Positions 8,662 through 16,628 of a stretch of DNA of 64,000 bases are shown here, in pieces (position 1 is the stretch's first letter; each line of letters starts with the position of its first letter). Source of the DNA: Marinobacter sp. ANT_B65 (GTDB taxonomy: Bacteria; Pseudomonadota; Gammaproteobacteria; Pseudomonadales; Oleiphilaceae); assembly GCF_002407605.1 (NCBI RefSeq), contig NZ_NXGV01000001.1, positions 643 to 64,642 on the forward strand, read 5' to 3'. The notes beneath the pieces are model-generated. The model saw nothing but the letters and a program-made list of their open reading frames with translations, did no database searches and had not been told where the DNA came from. The translations under genes and the position numbers were made by a program.

Positions 8662-10583
8662 CCCTGATCATCCTGATGCTTAGCTATGCCCGGACCTGTC
8701 ACTCCATCAAAACCCGCTTCCCAGGCCACCTGAGCACAATGCCGGGATGTCGCCCCCGCTAAATAAACCTGAAGACCGATTGAATGAGCCAGAGCTGTGA
8801 GCCGCTGCAGGTATTGCTGGGTTGTGCTGTCTGAATCCAGGCGCTGAGCATACACAGGATCTGTCTTGATATAGTCCAGGCCGAGTTCGTGAATCCGTGA
8901 AATCCGTTCGAGATTGTGGCCAACGCCGCTGATACCAACCTGGCTCCCCCCTTGCTGCGCACTGTGAATGAAAGAACTCAGGCGAAGGTCGCCGATACCC
9001 AGCGCCGATTCAGGTAGTTCAAGCCGGAACAATTGTGCCGGTACAGTGCAGTTTGCAATAGCATCCAGTATCCGTTTGCTGGTTTCCTCGTCCATCAGGG
9101 TGGCGGTGGAAATGTGTACGACAACAGGCTCAGAGGTTGCCTGTGCCGGCAATGTGCAAAGATGGTTCACCATTGCACTGTCCACGAGGGGAAGTAACGA
9201 CAGGCGCCGGCTCCACGGCAGGAAATAGCCTGCAGTCTGCCAGTTCCCATTGAGCTTCAGGCGAATCTTGGCCTCTTGGTGCAGGGGGGCGCCGGAGCGT
9301 CCTATCAGCGGATGAAACTCTGCCTTCAGTTCTTTGTTCCGGATCGCCTGGCTGATGGCTTCCCGCCATTCGGTGGCGCTGTGGAACGGAATATTGTCCT
9401 CATCATCCTGGGCGACAACCAGTATCTGTTGTGTTTGTTCTGCCTGTGCCAGCAAATGATCAGCTTTCATCAGGACTTCAGCCCGGGAAGAGCCTGGCCG
9501 GAATGTGCAGACAGACAACCGCAGGCCCTGCATCAGTTCACTGTGGATAGACAGCTGAATATCCCGGGTCAGCCTTTCTCTGAGCCCCGGGATATCATCA
9601 AATTCGGTGAGCAGAAGGCCAAAATCCGAACCGTTCAGACGCCCGAGGAACGCATCCGAATAATCGTGCTGACGCTGTTTCAGAGTCTCAGATATCTGTT
9701 CACAGAATTTTCGCAGCTCTGCGTTCACCTTTTCATGCCCGAGCTTCGAATTCAGTGCTGTCAGGTCGGGTACACGAACAAGCACGAGCGTATGCTGAAC
9801 CGCTGTGTCCCCGTCTGCAATAAGCGCATCAAGGCGGCTGATAAAGAACTCTCGATTGGCAACGCCTGTTACCGGATCATGGAGGGCTTTCTCGCGCATT
9901 TCCGACAGCGCTCTGGCTTCACCTTCGAGAATGGTCTCAACCCTCTTCGAGAGTTTGTTCATTGCGCGCACAACACGCTTGAACTCTGTTGTGCCGGGTT
10001 CTCTGGAAACAATGAACCGTCGTTCCCCGATAGCCTCTGCCTGCTGGATCACATCCTTTAAAGGATGGCTGATCCGCCGAACCAGCCAACTGCCAGCAAG
10101 TCCAGCAAACAGTGCAACCAGGGCCAGCCACAGGAAAAGCCGTTTTGTGGTTACCCATAGAGAAGTCTGGGCATAGGTAGTGTCGCTCTCTACTGAGAGG
10201 GCTCCGTACTTAACCCAGCCATCGGAAACCGTGGCCTGTCCGGCCGGCACGTTCAGAGGGAAAAGGGTGCGGAACCATGCAGGTGCATTGTCTCCGGTTG
10301 GTTCACTCCGGAGATCAAAGGACTGTTCGTTCTGAGTGTTCAGTCTGATGCTCTGGTAGTGGCCTGTGGCAAACTGCGCGTCGAGAAAGGACCGTATCAG
10401 CGCAGGCTCTTTTTCGGTATGTGACAGCGTGATGGCAAGGGAGTTTGCGCTATCAATGTTTTTCAGAGCCAGCTGCTCCTGATAGTAACTGTGTGCAGAT
10501 ACCAGACTGGCCGCAAGGCTGGCGCCAAAGGCAGTGACAATCAGAAAGCTTGTGGCCAGCCACAGCTGTTTAACGAGAGACAT
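8658..10583 (-). CDS. lapD: LapD-like inner-membrane c-di-GMP receptor
   Basis: Senses cytoplasmic c-di-GMP and, when bound, sequesters the protease LapG on its periplasmic side. 641 residues: first membrane helix (about 7-29), LapD/MoxY-type periplasmic domain (about 30-145), second helix (about 148-167), HAMP (about 168-215), GGDEF (about 230-390) and EAL (about 410-635). Trp123 in DGWVKYG matches the loop that contacts LapG in Pseudomonas LapD. The GGDEF motif is degenerate (NGSDF) and the EAL motif reads EAK, so this should be a receptor and not an enzyme. AAGGAG lies about 9 bases before the ATG, inside lapG, which it overlaps by 14 bases. Confidence 0.93.
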   Translation of the reverse strand: MSLVKQLWLATSFLIVTAFGASLAASLVSAHSYYQEQLALKNIDSANSLAITLSHTEKEPALIRSFLDAQFATGHYQSIRLNTQNEQSFDLRSEPTGDNAPAWFRTLFPLNVPAGQATVSDGWVKYGALSVESDTTYAQTSLWVTTKRLFLWLALVALFAGLAGSWLVRRISHPLKDVIQQAEAIGERRFIVSREPGTTEFKRVVRAMNKLSKRVETILEGEARALSEMREKALHDPVTGVANREFFISRLDALIADGDTAVQHTLVLVRVPDLTALNSKLGHEKVNAELRKFCEQISETLKQRQHDYSDAFLGRLNGSDFGLLLTEFDDIPGLRERLTRDIQLSIHSELMQGLRLSVCTFRPGSSRAEVLMKADHLLAQAEQTQQILVVAQDDEDNIPFHSATEWREAISQAIRNKELKAEFHPLIGRSGAPLHQEAKIRLKLNGNWQTAGYFLPWSRRLSLLPLVDSAMVNHLCTLPAQATSEPVVVHISTATLMDEETSKRILDAIANCTVPAQLFRLELPESALGIGDLRLSSFIHSAQQGGSQVGISGVGHNLERISRIHELGLDYIKTDPVYAQRLDSDSTTQQYLQRLTALAHSIGLQVYLAGATSRHCAQVAWEAGFDGVTGPGIAKHQDDQG

Positions 10584-11304
10584 TGAAGCTCACTCCTTCA
10601 CTTTGCATTCGATTGAGGACGTTTCGCCAGGGGGACAGACGGGCTGTTGAACTACCGGCCGAAGCTCCGGCACCACCCGCCCAGAGTTCACTACTGTTAA
10701 AACTGAACACCGGAGTCAGGTCTGTGCGCTCTCCGGCTGGCAGGATATCTTCCATCAGGCTGTCCAGTAGCATGGGTTCGGATCCGGGTGTCGGGTAGTA
10801 GCCCAGCACCATGTGAGCTCTTGTGATCGGGCTCTCCGGCCCGCCGATACGGGCCCGAACGTAAATAAGCCTGAGCTGGTCATCGGTAATGCCGGCGCTG
10901 AGAAGCGTTATGTATTGAATGATAACAAAGTCTTCACAGTCACCCACGCCGCGGGAAAGGGTCTCGAGCGGTGTCGCCCAGTAGTCTTCACGTTGCCATA
11001 CCACGCTGTCCAGTTTGTAGTTCAGGGACTTGTGAACGAACGCGTTGACCTGGCTGAGCTTGTCTTTATCGTCGAGCGGTTCAATGCGCTGCAGCAATGA
11101 CTGCCAGTCATCCAGAATGGATGTATCTGGATCGTAGCCGTAATTGCGCCATTGTGTTCGGCTCTTGGTAAAATCAATGCTGGCGTAGACTGTATTCTCT
11201 GAGGAGCTGGAGGGCAGAACCAGCAAGGCGCAGGCAAGTGTTAACAGGGCAATGATCGCGTTGATTGCCCTCTTGCCGTCTGGTTTGTGGTTAATGACGC
11301 CCAT
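10570..11304 (-). CDS. lapG: LapG-like periplasmic cysteine protease
   Basis: Transglutaminase-like cysteine proteinase (BTLCP family) that releases the adhesin by cutting its N-terminal retention module. 244 residues with an N-terminal membrane/signal segment (about 13-32). The catalytic triad is visible: Cys123 in GVGDCEDF, His164 in TRAHMVLGY and Asp181 in PMLLDSL. The calcium-binding acidic residues typical of LapG are plausible in the DDWQ and EDYW region. First gene of the lapG-lapD operon, opposite the adhesin gene across the export operon; its likely substrate site is PAAG at 1599-1610. Confidence 0.93.
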   Translation of the reverse strand: MGVINHKPDGKRAINAIIALLTLACALLVLPSSSSENTVYASIDFTKSRTQWRNYGYDPDTSILDDWQSLLQRIEPLDDKDKLSQVNAFVHKSLNYKLDSVVWQREDYWATPLETLSRGVGDCEDFVIIQYITLLSAGITDDQLRLIYVRARIGGPESPITRAHMVLGYYPTPGSEPMLLDSLMEDILPAGERTDLTPVFSFNSSELWAGGAGASAGSSTARLSPWRNVLNRMQSEGVSFNVSR

Positions 11305-11597
11305 CAGTACTCACTTTCTTTTCCGGGTCAGGAGCCGGATGCATCACCGTCGTGTGACGATTCCGAGTTGACCAGCCTGATCGAAAAGTCTCAGGGTGTC
11401 AGTTGCGTATGTGTAAACACTGGCCATATTTTTGACAAGCATCAGTCATTCATGAAAAAAATGATGAATATAGATCATATAAATTTCAATTATAAATTGA
11501 ATGCTACTAGAGTACTCGTCAACGCAGGCAAACCACATATTGTTTTGCCCTGAAGTCAGTCATCAGAACCGTCATTAACATACAAAGGATCGAAATC
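11305..11597. promoter_or_regulatory. AT-rich control region upstream of aceA and lapG
   Basis: 293 bases between divergent lapG and aceA. The part 11430-11530 is markedly AT-rich against GC-rich surroundings. A good -35 hexamer TTGACA lies at 11432-11437 on the plus strand, but no convincing -10 box stands 16-18 bases further. AT runs such as CATATAAATTTCAATTATAA suit bending proteins like IHF. AAGGA precedes the aceA ATG. An open frame through the region has no recognisable product. Confidence 0.45.
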
Positions 11598-13190
11598 ATG
11601 CCTTACGCAAAAGACGTCGATACCATTGCTTCCATCCTGAAGCAAAACCCGACCTGGCACGCTATCAACCCCAAGCACGCAGCCCGTATGCGCGCCCAGA
11701 ATAAATTCAAGACTGGTCTGGATATTGCCAAGTACACCGCCAAGATCATGCGCGAAGACATGGCAAACTACGACAAAGACACGTCCCAGTACACCCAGTC
11801 TCTGGGTTGCTGGCACGGTTTTATCGGCCAGCAGAAGATGATCTCCATCAAGAAGCACTTCGGCAGCACCAAGCGTCGTTACCTTTATCTGTCTGGCTGG
11901 ATGGTTGCAGCTCTGCGTTCCGAGTTCGGCCCGCTGCCTGACCAGTCCATGCACGAGAAGACTGTTGTTTCTGGTCTGATCGAAGAGCTGTACACCTTCC
12001 TGCGTCAGGCGGATGCATGGGAACTGAACCACCTGTTCCGTGATCTGGAAGCTGCTGAAAAAGCCGGCGACAGTGCCAAGGCTGCTGATCTGATCAATCA
12101 GATCGACAACTACGAAACTCACATCGTGCCGATCATTGCTGACATCGACGCTGGTTTCGGTAATGCCGAAGCGACATACCTGCTGGCCAAGCAGATGATC
12201 GAAGCGGGTGCGTGCTGCATCCAGATCGAAAACCAGGTTTCTGACGAGAAGCAGTGTGGTCACCAGGACGGTAAAGTAACAGTTCCTCATGCTGACTTCC
12301 TTGCCAAGATCAACGCTGTTCGTCTGGCGTTCCTGGAGTTGGGTGTGGACGACGGTGTTATCGTTGCCCGTACTGACTCACTGGGTGCTGGCCTGACCAA
12401 GCAGATCGCTGTAACCAACGAGCCGGGTGACCTGGGCGACCAGTACAACAGCTTCCTGGACGGTGAATACATCGACGACGCTTCTCAGATCGAGAACGGC
12501 GACGTTGTTATCAAATCTGACGGCAAGCTGCTGAAGCCGAAGCGTCTGGCTTCTGGCCTGTTCCAGTTCAAAGAAGGTTCAGGTGAAGACCGTGTTGTTC
12601 TGGACTGTATCACCAGCCTGCAGAACGGTGCGGACTTGCTGTGGATCGAAACCGAGAAGCCGCACGTTGGTCAGATCGCTGCCATGGTTAACCGCATCAA
12701 GGCAGTTGTGCCTGACGCGAAGCTGGTTTACAACAACAGCCCGTCCTTCAACTGGACTCTGAACTTCCGTCAGCAGGTATTCGATGCGATGAAGGAAGAA
12801 GGCAAGGACGTATCTGCATACGACCGCGCCAAGCTGATGAGTGCTGAGTACGACGACACTGAACTTGGCAAGCTGGCTGACGAGTGGACTGCTAACTTCC
12901 AGCGTGATGCGGCTCGTGAAGCAGGTGTGTTCCATCACCTGATCACTCTGCCTACCTACCACACTGCAGCTCTTTCTACCGACAACCTGGCTAAAGGTTA
13001 CTTCGGTGAAGAAGGCATGCTGGCCTACGTTAAAGGTGTACAGCGTGAAGAAATCCGTCAGGGCATCGCTACTGTTAAGCACCAGGATATGGCTGGTTCT
13101 AACATCGGTGATGACCACAAGGAATTCTTCGCAGGTGATGCTGCGCTGAAAGCTGGTGGTTCAGATAACACCATGAACCAGTTCGGTTAA
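11598..13190 (+). CDS. aceA: Isocitrate lyase
   Basis: Splits isocitrate to glyoxylate and succinate, the first step of the glyoxylate shunt needed for growth on acetate, fatty acids or alkanes. 530 residues, the long Pseudomonas-type form (E. coli is about 434). Active-site Cys lies in EKQCGHQDGK; DIDAGFGNAEATY binds metal and glyoxylate; YNNSPSFNW is the conserved substrate loop. AAGGA precedes the ATG at normal spacing. The codon usage is noticeably restrained, as in highly expressed genes. It stands alone with its own promoter region and terminator. Confidence 0.97.
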   Translation: MPYAKDVDTIASILKQNPTWHAINPKHAARMRAQNKFKTGLDIAKYTAKIMREDMANYDKDTSQYTQSLGCWHGFIGQQKMISIKKHFGSTKRRYLYLSGWMVAALRSEFGPLPDQSMHEKTVVSGLIEELYTFLRQADAWELNHLFRDLEAAEKAGDSAKAADLINQIDNYETHIVPIIADIDAGFGNAEATYLLAKQMIEAGACCIQIENQVSDEKQCGHQDGKVTVPHADFLAKINAVRLAFLELGVDDGVIVARTDSLGAGLTKQIAVTNEPGDLGDQYNSFLDGEYIDDASQIENGDVVIKSDGKLLKPKRLASGLFQFKEGSGEDRVVLDCITSLQNGADLLWIETEKPHVGQIAAMVNRIKAVVPDAKLVYNNSPSFNWTLNFRQQVFDAMKEEGKDVSAYDRAKLMSAEYDDTELGKLADEWTANFQRDAAREAGVFHHLITLPTYHTAALSTDNLAKGYFGEEGMLAYVKGVQREEIRQGIATVKHQDMAGSNIGDDHKEFFAGDAALKAGGSDNTMNQFG

Positions 13191-13212
13191 TCGAACGGTT
13201 TACTGTACCTCC

Positions 13213-13235
13213 GCTCCCGGGCTTGTCCCGGGAGC
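13213..13235 (+). other. Perfect 9-bp hairpin just after aceA
   Basis: GCTCCCGGG, five-base loop, CCCGGGAGC, 22 bases after the aceA stop and without a T tract. It may protect the 3' end of the aceA mRNA or pause polymerase before the true terminator that follows. Confidence 0.6.
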
Positions 13236-13240
13236 AGGCA

Positions 13241-13278
13241 AACCCCGCGGCTGGAAACAGTTTGCGGGGTTTTTATTT
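13241..13278 (+). terminator. Rho-independent terminator of aceA
   Basis: Stem AACCCCGC / GCGGGGTT (13241-13248 with 13264-13271) followed by a T-rich tail. It separates aceA from the permease gene, whose ribosome site follows at 13315. Confidence 0.88.
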
Positions 13279-13325
13279 TGGGTTTTGCTATATTCTGTTA
13301 CCCGTTGAGGAACCGGAGGTCGCAC

Positions 13326-15221
13326 TTGAGTCTTGAGCAAGGCATTGTATTTTCGGTGCTCGGAATCACCCTCGCCATGTTTGTGTGGAACCGCCTGCGC
13401 TTTGATGTGGTGGCTATGCTTGCCTTGTTGGCGGTAGCCGTTGCAGGACTGGTGCCGACCGAAGAGCTGTTTGCCGGTTTTGGCCACCCGGCAGTGATCA
13501 CCGTGGCAGCTGTGCTGGTGATAAGCCAGGGGCTCGTAAATGGCGGAGTGGTAGATAACATTGCGCGCCTTTTGGGCAGGATTGGTCATCGACCGACACT
13601 CCAGGTGCTCACTCTGACCAGTGTGGTAGCTCTTTGTTCCGGGTTTATCAATAACGTAGGTGCACTCGCACTGCTGATGCCGGTCGCAATCTGGATGTCC
13701 CGGGAAGCCGGACGTTCGCCTTCGTTGCTGCTGATGCCCCTGGCTTTTGGTTCCCTGTTGGGTGGCACCATGACACTGATAGGTACGCCGCCCAATATCA
13801 TTATCGCTTCCTACCGTGAAAGCGGCACCTTTGGTCTGTTCGATTTTGCCCCTGTTGGTGTTGCAATCACCCTGGCAGGGATTGCCTTTATTACCCTCGC
13901 AGGCTGGCGACTCACGCCCCGTCGTGAAGAAAATTCCGCTGACAGCAAGCTGTTCAGTGTTGGCGAATATGTGACGGAGCTGCGTATTCCGGCCGATTCC
14001 CCGCACGCCGGTTCAACCTTACACAGCCTGCTAACCACATCCGGGGATGAGCCGGACGTGGTGGTTCTCGCGTTGATTCGGGGTGAGCAGCGTCTGGCGG
14101 CACCCTCCACCTATAAAGTATTGCGTGAAGGTGATGTGTTGCTGGTAGAGGCCGACACCACCAGCTTGCAGACATTCCTGGATACCACCGGACTTGAGCT
14201 GGCCCACCAGGCCATCGATGATCAGGAGGCAGAAAGCGAAGGCGCCAGCAATAACGATGGTCTGGCGGATGAATCCCGGGGCAGAAATGGATTCAGGGAG
14301 ACCAACGGGCATAACGATGCTGTTGGTGCCGGGGACGACAAAGCGGCGTCAGACCCTATAGCGAAAGGTGAGCTGCACCTGGTGGAGGCGGTGATAGCGC
14401 CAGAGTCTTCTCTGGTCGGACAAACCGCCAACCGACTTCAGCTACGGGAAAATCACCAGATAAATATAGTGGCCGTCGCGCGGCTGGGGCACCGGCTAAA
14501 GCGGCGCCTTGGGGATATACGCTTTAATGCTGGTGATATATTGCTGGTGCAGGGCTTTGAGGATTCTCTGGGAGGCGCCCTGGCTGAGCTTGGTTGTCTG
14601 CCACTTGCGGAGCGTGGGCTGAGACTCGGCTCTCCCCGCAATACTGCGCTGGCCTCCGGTATCTTTCTGGCCAGTATAGCTGTCATTGTTACAGGGCTGC
14701 TCTCAGCTCCGGTTGCTCTGGTAGCTGCGGCCGTCGCAATGGTGCTTGTAAAGCTCCTGTCTGCCGCAGAGGCTTACAAGGCAATTGACTGGTCTGTGAT
14801 TGTTTTGCTGGCGGCAATGATACCGGTTGGTCAGGCAATGGAAAGCACGGGTGGAGCCGGTCTGATCGCTGCGCAGATGCTGGTGCTGGGCGAGAACCTC
14901 TCGGTTGCTTCGGTACTGGTTATGATACTGGTGGGTACTACGCTCTTGTCTAACGTAGTCAATAACGCCGCAGCGGCTATTGTCGTTGCGCCTATTGCCC
15001 TGAGCCTGGCCGGTGAGTTGCAGATAGCTTCGGATGCCGTCTTGATGGCTGTTGCCGTTGGTGCATCCTGTGCTTTCATGACGCCTATAGGCCATCAGTC
15101 CAATGCGCTGGTTATGGAGCCTGGAGGGTATCAGTTCGGTGATTACTGGCGCCTGGGATTACCGCTGACTGTGATTGTCACTGTCGTTGCAGTGCCAGTC
15201 ATAATGCTGGTCTGGACCTGA
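13326..15221 (+). CDS. SLC13-family permease with two internal RCK_C domains
   Basis: Membrane carrier of the divalent anion:sodium symporter group, possibly for sulfate or dicarboxylates; the substrate cannot be read. I start at TTG 13326 because GGAGGT (13315-13320) lies 5 bases upstream; this gives 631 residues beginning MSLEQGIVFSVLG. Two membrane blocks (about 1-190 and 440-631) flank a cytoplasmic insert. GTPPN near residue 158 and TPIGHQSN near 585 are the paired re-entrant-loop motifs. The insert holds two TrkA-C/RCK_C modules (about 200-285 and 350-435), regulatory ligand-binding domains. They are separated by an unusually hydrophilic linker of some 50 residues rich in Gly, Asn, Asp and Glu. 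It ends 31 bases before the next gene. Confidence 0.85.
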   Translation: MSLEQGIVFSVLGITLAMFVWNRLRFDVVAMLALLAVAVAGLVPTEELFAGFGHPAVITVAAVLVISQGLVNGGVVDNIARLLGRIGHRPTLQVLTLTSVVALCSGFINNVGALALLMPVAIWMSREAGRSPSLLLMPLAFGSLLGGTMTLIGTPPNIIIASYRESGTFGLFDFAPVGVAITLAGIAFITLAGWRLTPRREENSADSKLFSVGEYVTELRIPADSPHAGSTLHSLLTTSGDEPDVVVLALIRGEQRLAAPSTYKVLREGDVLLVEADTTSLQTFLDTTGLELAHQAIDDQEAESEGASNNDGLADESRGRNGFRETNGHNDAVGAGDDKAASDPIAKGELHLVEAVIAPESSLVGQTANRLQLRENHQINIVAVARLGHRLKRRLGDIRFNAGDILLVQGFEDSLGGALAELGCLPLAERGLRLGSPRNTALASGIFLASIAVIVTGLLSAPVALVAAAVAMVLVKLLSAAEAYKAIDWSVIVLLAAMIPVGQAMESTGGAGLIAAQMLVLGENLSVASVLVMILVGTTLLSNVVNNAAAAIVVAPIALSLAGELQIASDAVLMAVAVGASCAFMTPIGHQSNALVMEPGGYQFGDYWRLGLPLTVIVTVVAVPVIMLVWT

Positions 15222-15255
15222 GAGGGTAAAGGCGAACCAAACAAGAGGAATCGTG

Positions 15256-16620
15256 ATGGACACGGGGCAGATGCGGAAAACTGAATTGCTGGCAGAGCTT
15301 GCCCTGACGCGGAAGCGAACGCGGGAACTCATTACCTCACTGGCAGAGCGACAGCTTAAGGTTCCGTATCACCCGGGAGTGAATCCACCTCTCTGGGAAA
15401 TGGGGCATGCGGCATTCTTCTATGAAGTATTCGTCTTTAACCTCCTGGACGGTGACGCCAGTTTTGATCCGGAAATGGACGACCTCTGGGACTCTTTCCA
15501 CATTGATCACCAGGATCGCTGGTGCCGTGACCTGTTCCCGGGCCTTGAAAGGACGCTGTACTATTTTGACCACGTCTACGACAAAATGGCTGAGCGTATT
15601 CAGTGTAAGCCACTGACAGATCGGGCGGTCTACCTCTGCCGTTACGCTATATTTCATCAGAATATGCACATTGAGTCTCTGGTGTGGTGTCGTCAGACTG
15701 TTGGTTATCCGTCACCTCCGGGGGCTAACTTAACGCGCCCTGCGCCTGCTGAGGTGCCAGATGAGTTTCCGGGTGGTGATGTGATTGTGCCTGCCGGGGA
15801 CTGGGAGATCGGCATGCCGGGGAACTCATTGCAGTATGCAACGGAGGATTTTGCATTCGATAACGAAAAGCCTCGTCATCTGGTCCGCCTGGAAGGGTTT
15901 GCGATTTCCCGGTGCCTTGTCAGTAACCAGCAATTCAGTGTTTTTGTAGAGGATGGTGGTTATCAAAAGCCGGAATTCTGGTCTTCTGGTGGCAGGAAAT
16001 GGCTGACAGAAAAAAACGGTATGGAGCTGGTGGAGGGTGAAATGAAGCCCCGGATGGAGGCTCCAAAGCATCCGCTATACTGGCGCTGGCATGCTGGCCA
16101 GTGGCAGGAGAGGTTGTTTGACCACTGGAACCCGTTGATCCCTGACGCACCAGTGACTCACGTCAGCTATTGGGAGGCTGAAGCCTATTGCCATTGGGCC
16201 GGGCGGCGTTTGCCTGAAGAGTATGAGTGGGAGGTGGCGGCACTTGGTAACCAACAGGGGGGAGCATTCCAGAGGTATCCATGGGGTAACGAATCGCCAG
16301 AGCCTGTTCATGCCGACATGAATGCCAGCAGTATGGCGCAGAATCCGGTGTACGATTATCCCGCGGGTGACAGCCCGTTCGGTTGCCGACAGATGGTCGG
16401 CACGGTATGGGAGTGGACCAGCAGCCAGTTTTTTCCCTACGACGGTTTCTGCATAGACATGTACCCGTTCATGTCCAGCCTTCAGTTTGGCGACCACAAA
16501 GTCTGCCGGGGGGGCAGCTGCGCTACCTCATCCGGCCTGATTCGTGGCACCTATCGCCAGGCTTATCTGCCCCGGAGAAACGATGTCTACACCGGATTCC
16601 GGACGTGCGCCCTGCCGTGA
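15256..16620 (+). CDS. EgtB-like nonheme iron enzyme (DinB plus FGE-sulfatase domains)
   Basis: 454 residues from ATG 15256, with AGAGGAA upstream. Residues about 5-150 are a DinB-like helical domain; about 170-454 are a formylglycine-generating/SUMF1-like domain (PAGDWEIG, PVTHVSYWEAEAYCHWAGRRLPEE, GTVWEWTSS, CRGGSCAT, YRQAYLPRRNDVYTGFR). The iron triad of EgtB sulfoxide synthases is intact: His51 in EMGHAAFF, then HQNMHIE giving His134, His138 and Glu140. EgtB joins hercynine and a thiol in ergothioneine synthesis; SenA uses a selenosugar for selenoneine. Neither egtD nor senB/senC lies nearby, so the exact substrate is open. Its stop is 8 bases from that of the convergent antiporter gene. 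Confidence 0.8.
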   Translation: MDTGQMRKTELLAELALTRKRTRELITSLAERQLKVPYHPGVNPPLWEMGHAAFFYEVFVFNLLDGDASFDPEMDDLWDSFHIDHQDRWCRDLFPGLERTLYYFDHVYDKMAERIQCKPLTDRAVYLCRYAIFHQNMHIESLVWCRQTVGYPSPPGANLTRPAPAEVPDEFPGGDVIVPAGDWEIGMPGNSLQYATEDFAFDNEKPRHLVRLEGFAISRCLVSNQQFSVFVEDGGYQKPEFWSSGGRKWLTEKNGMELVEGEMKPRMEAPKHPLYWRWHAGQWQERLFDHWNPLIPDAPVTHVSYWEAEAYCHWAGRRLPEEYEWEVAALGNQQGGAFQRYPWGNESPEPVHADMNASSMAQNPVYDYPAGDSPFGCRQMVGTVWEWTSSQFFPYDGFCIDMYPFMSSLQFGDHKVCRGGSCATSSGLIRGTYRQAYLPRRNDVYTGFRTCALP

Positions 16621-16628
16621 GGCGGCGA

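Noticed and set aside
9276..10061. Plus-strand open frame inside lapD
   Set aside because: Antisense to a gene with recognisable HAMP, GGDEF and EAL domains; no ribosome site.
11287..11553. Possible 88-residue gene before aceA
   Set aside because: Spans the AT-rich promoter region, no ribosome site, no recognisable protein features.
13200..14006. Long minus-strand open frame overlapping the SLC13 gene
   Set aside because: His/Gln/Arg-rich low-complexity product with no domain, antisense to a clear membrane protein.
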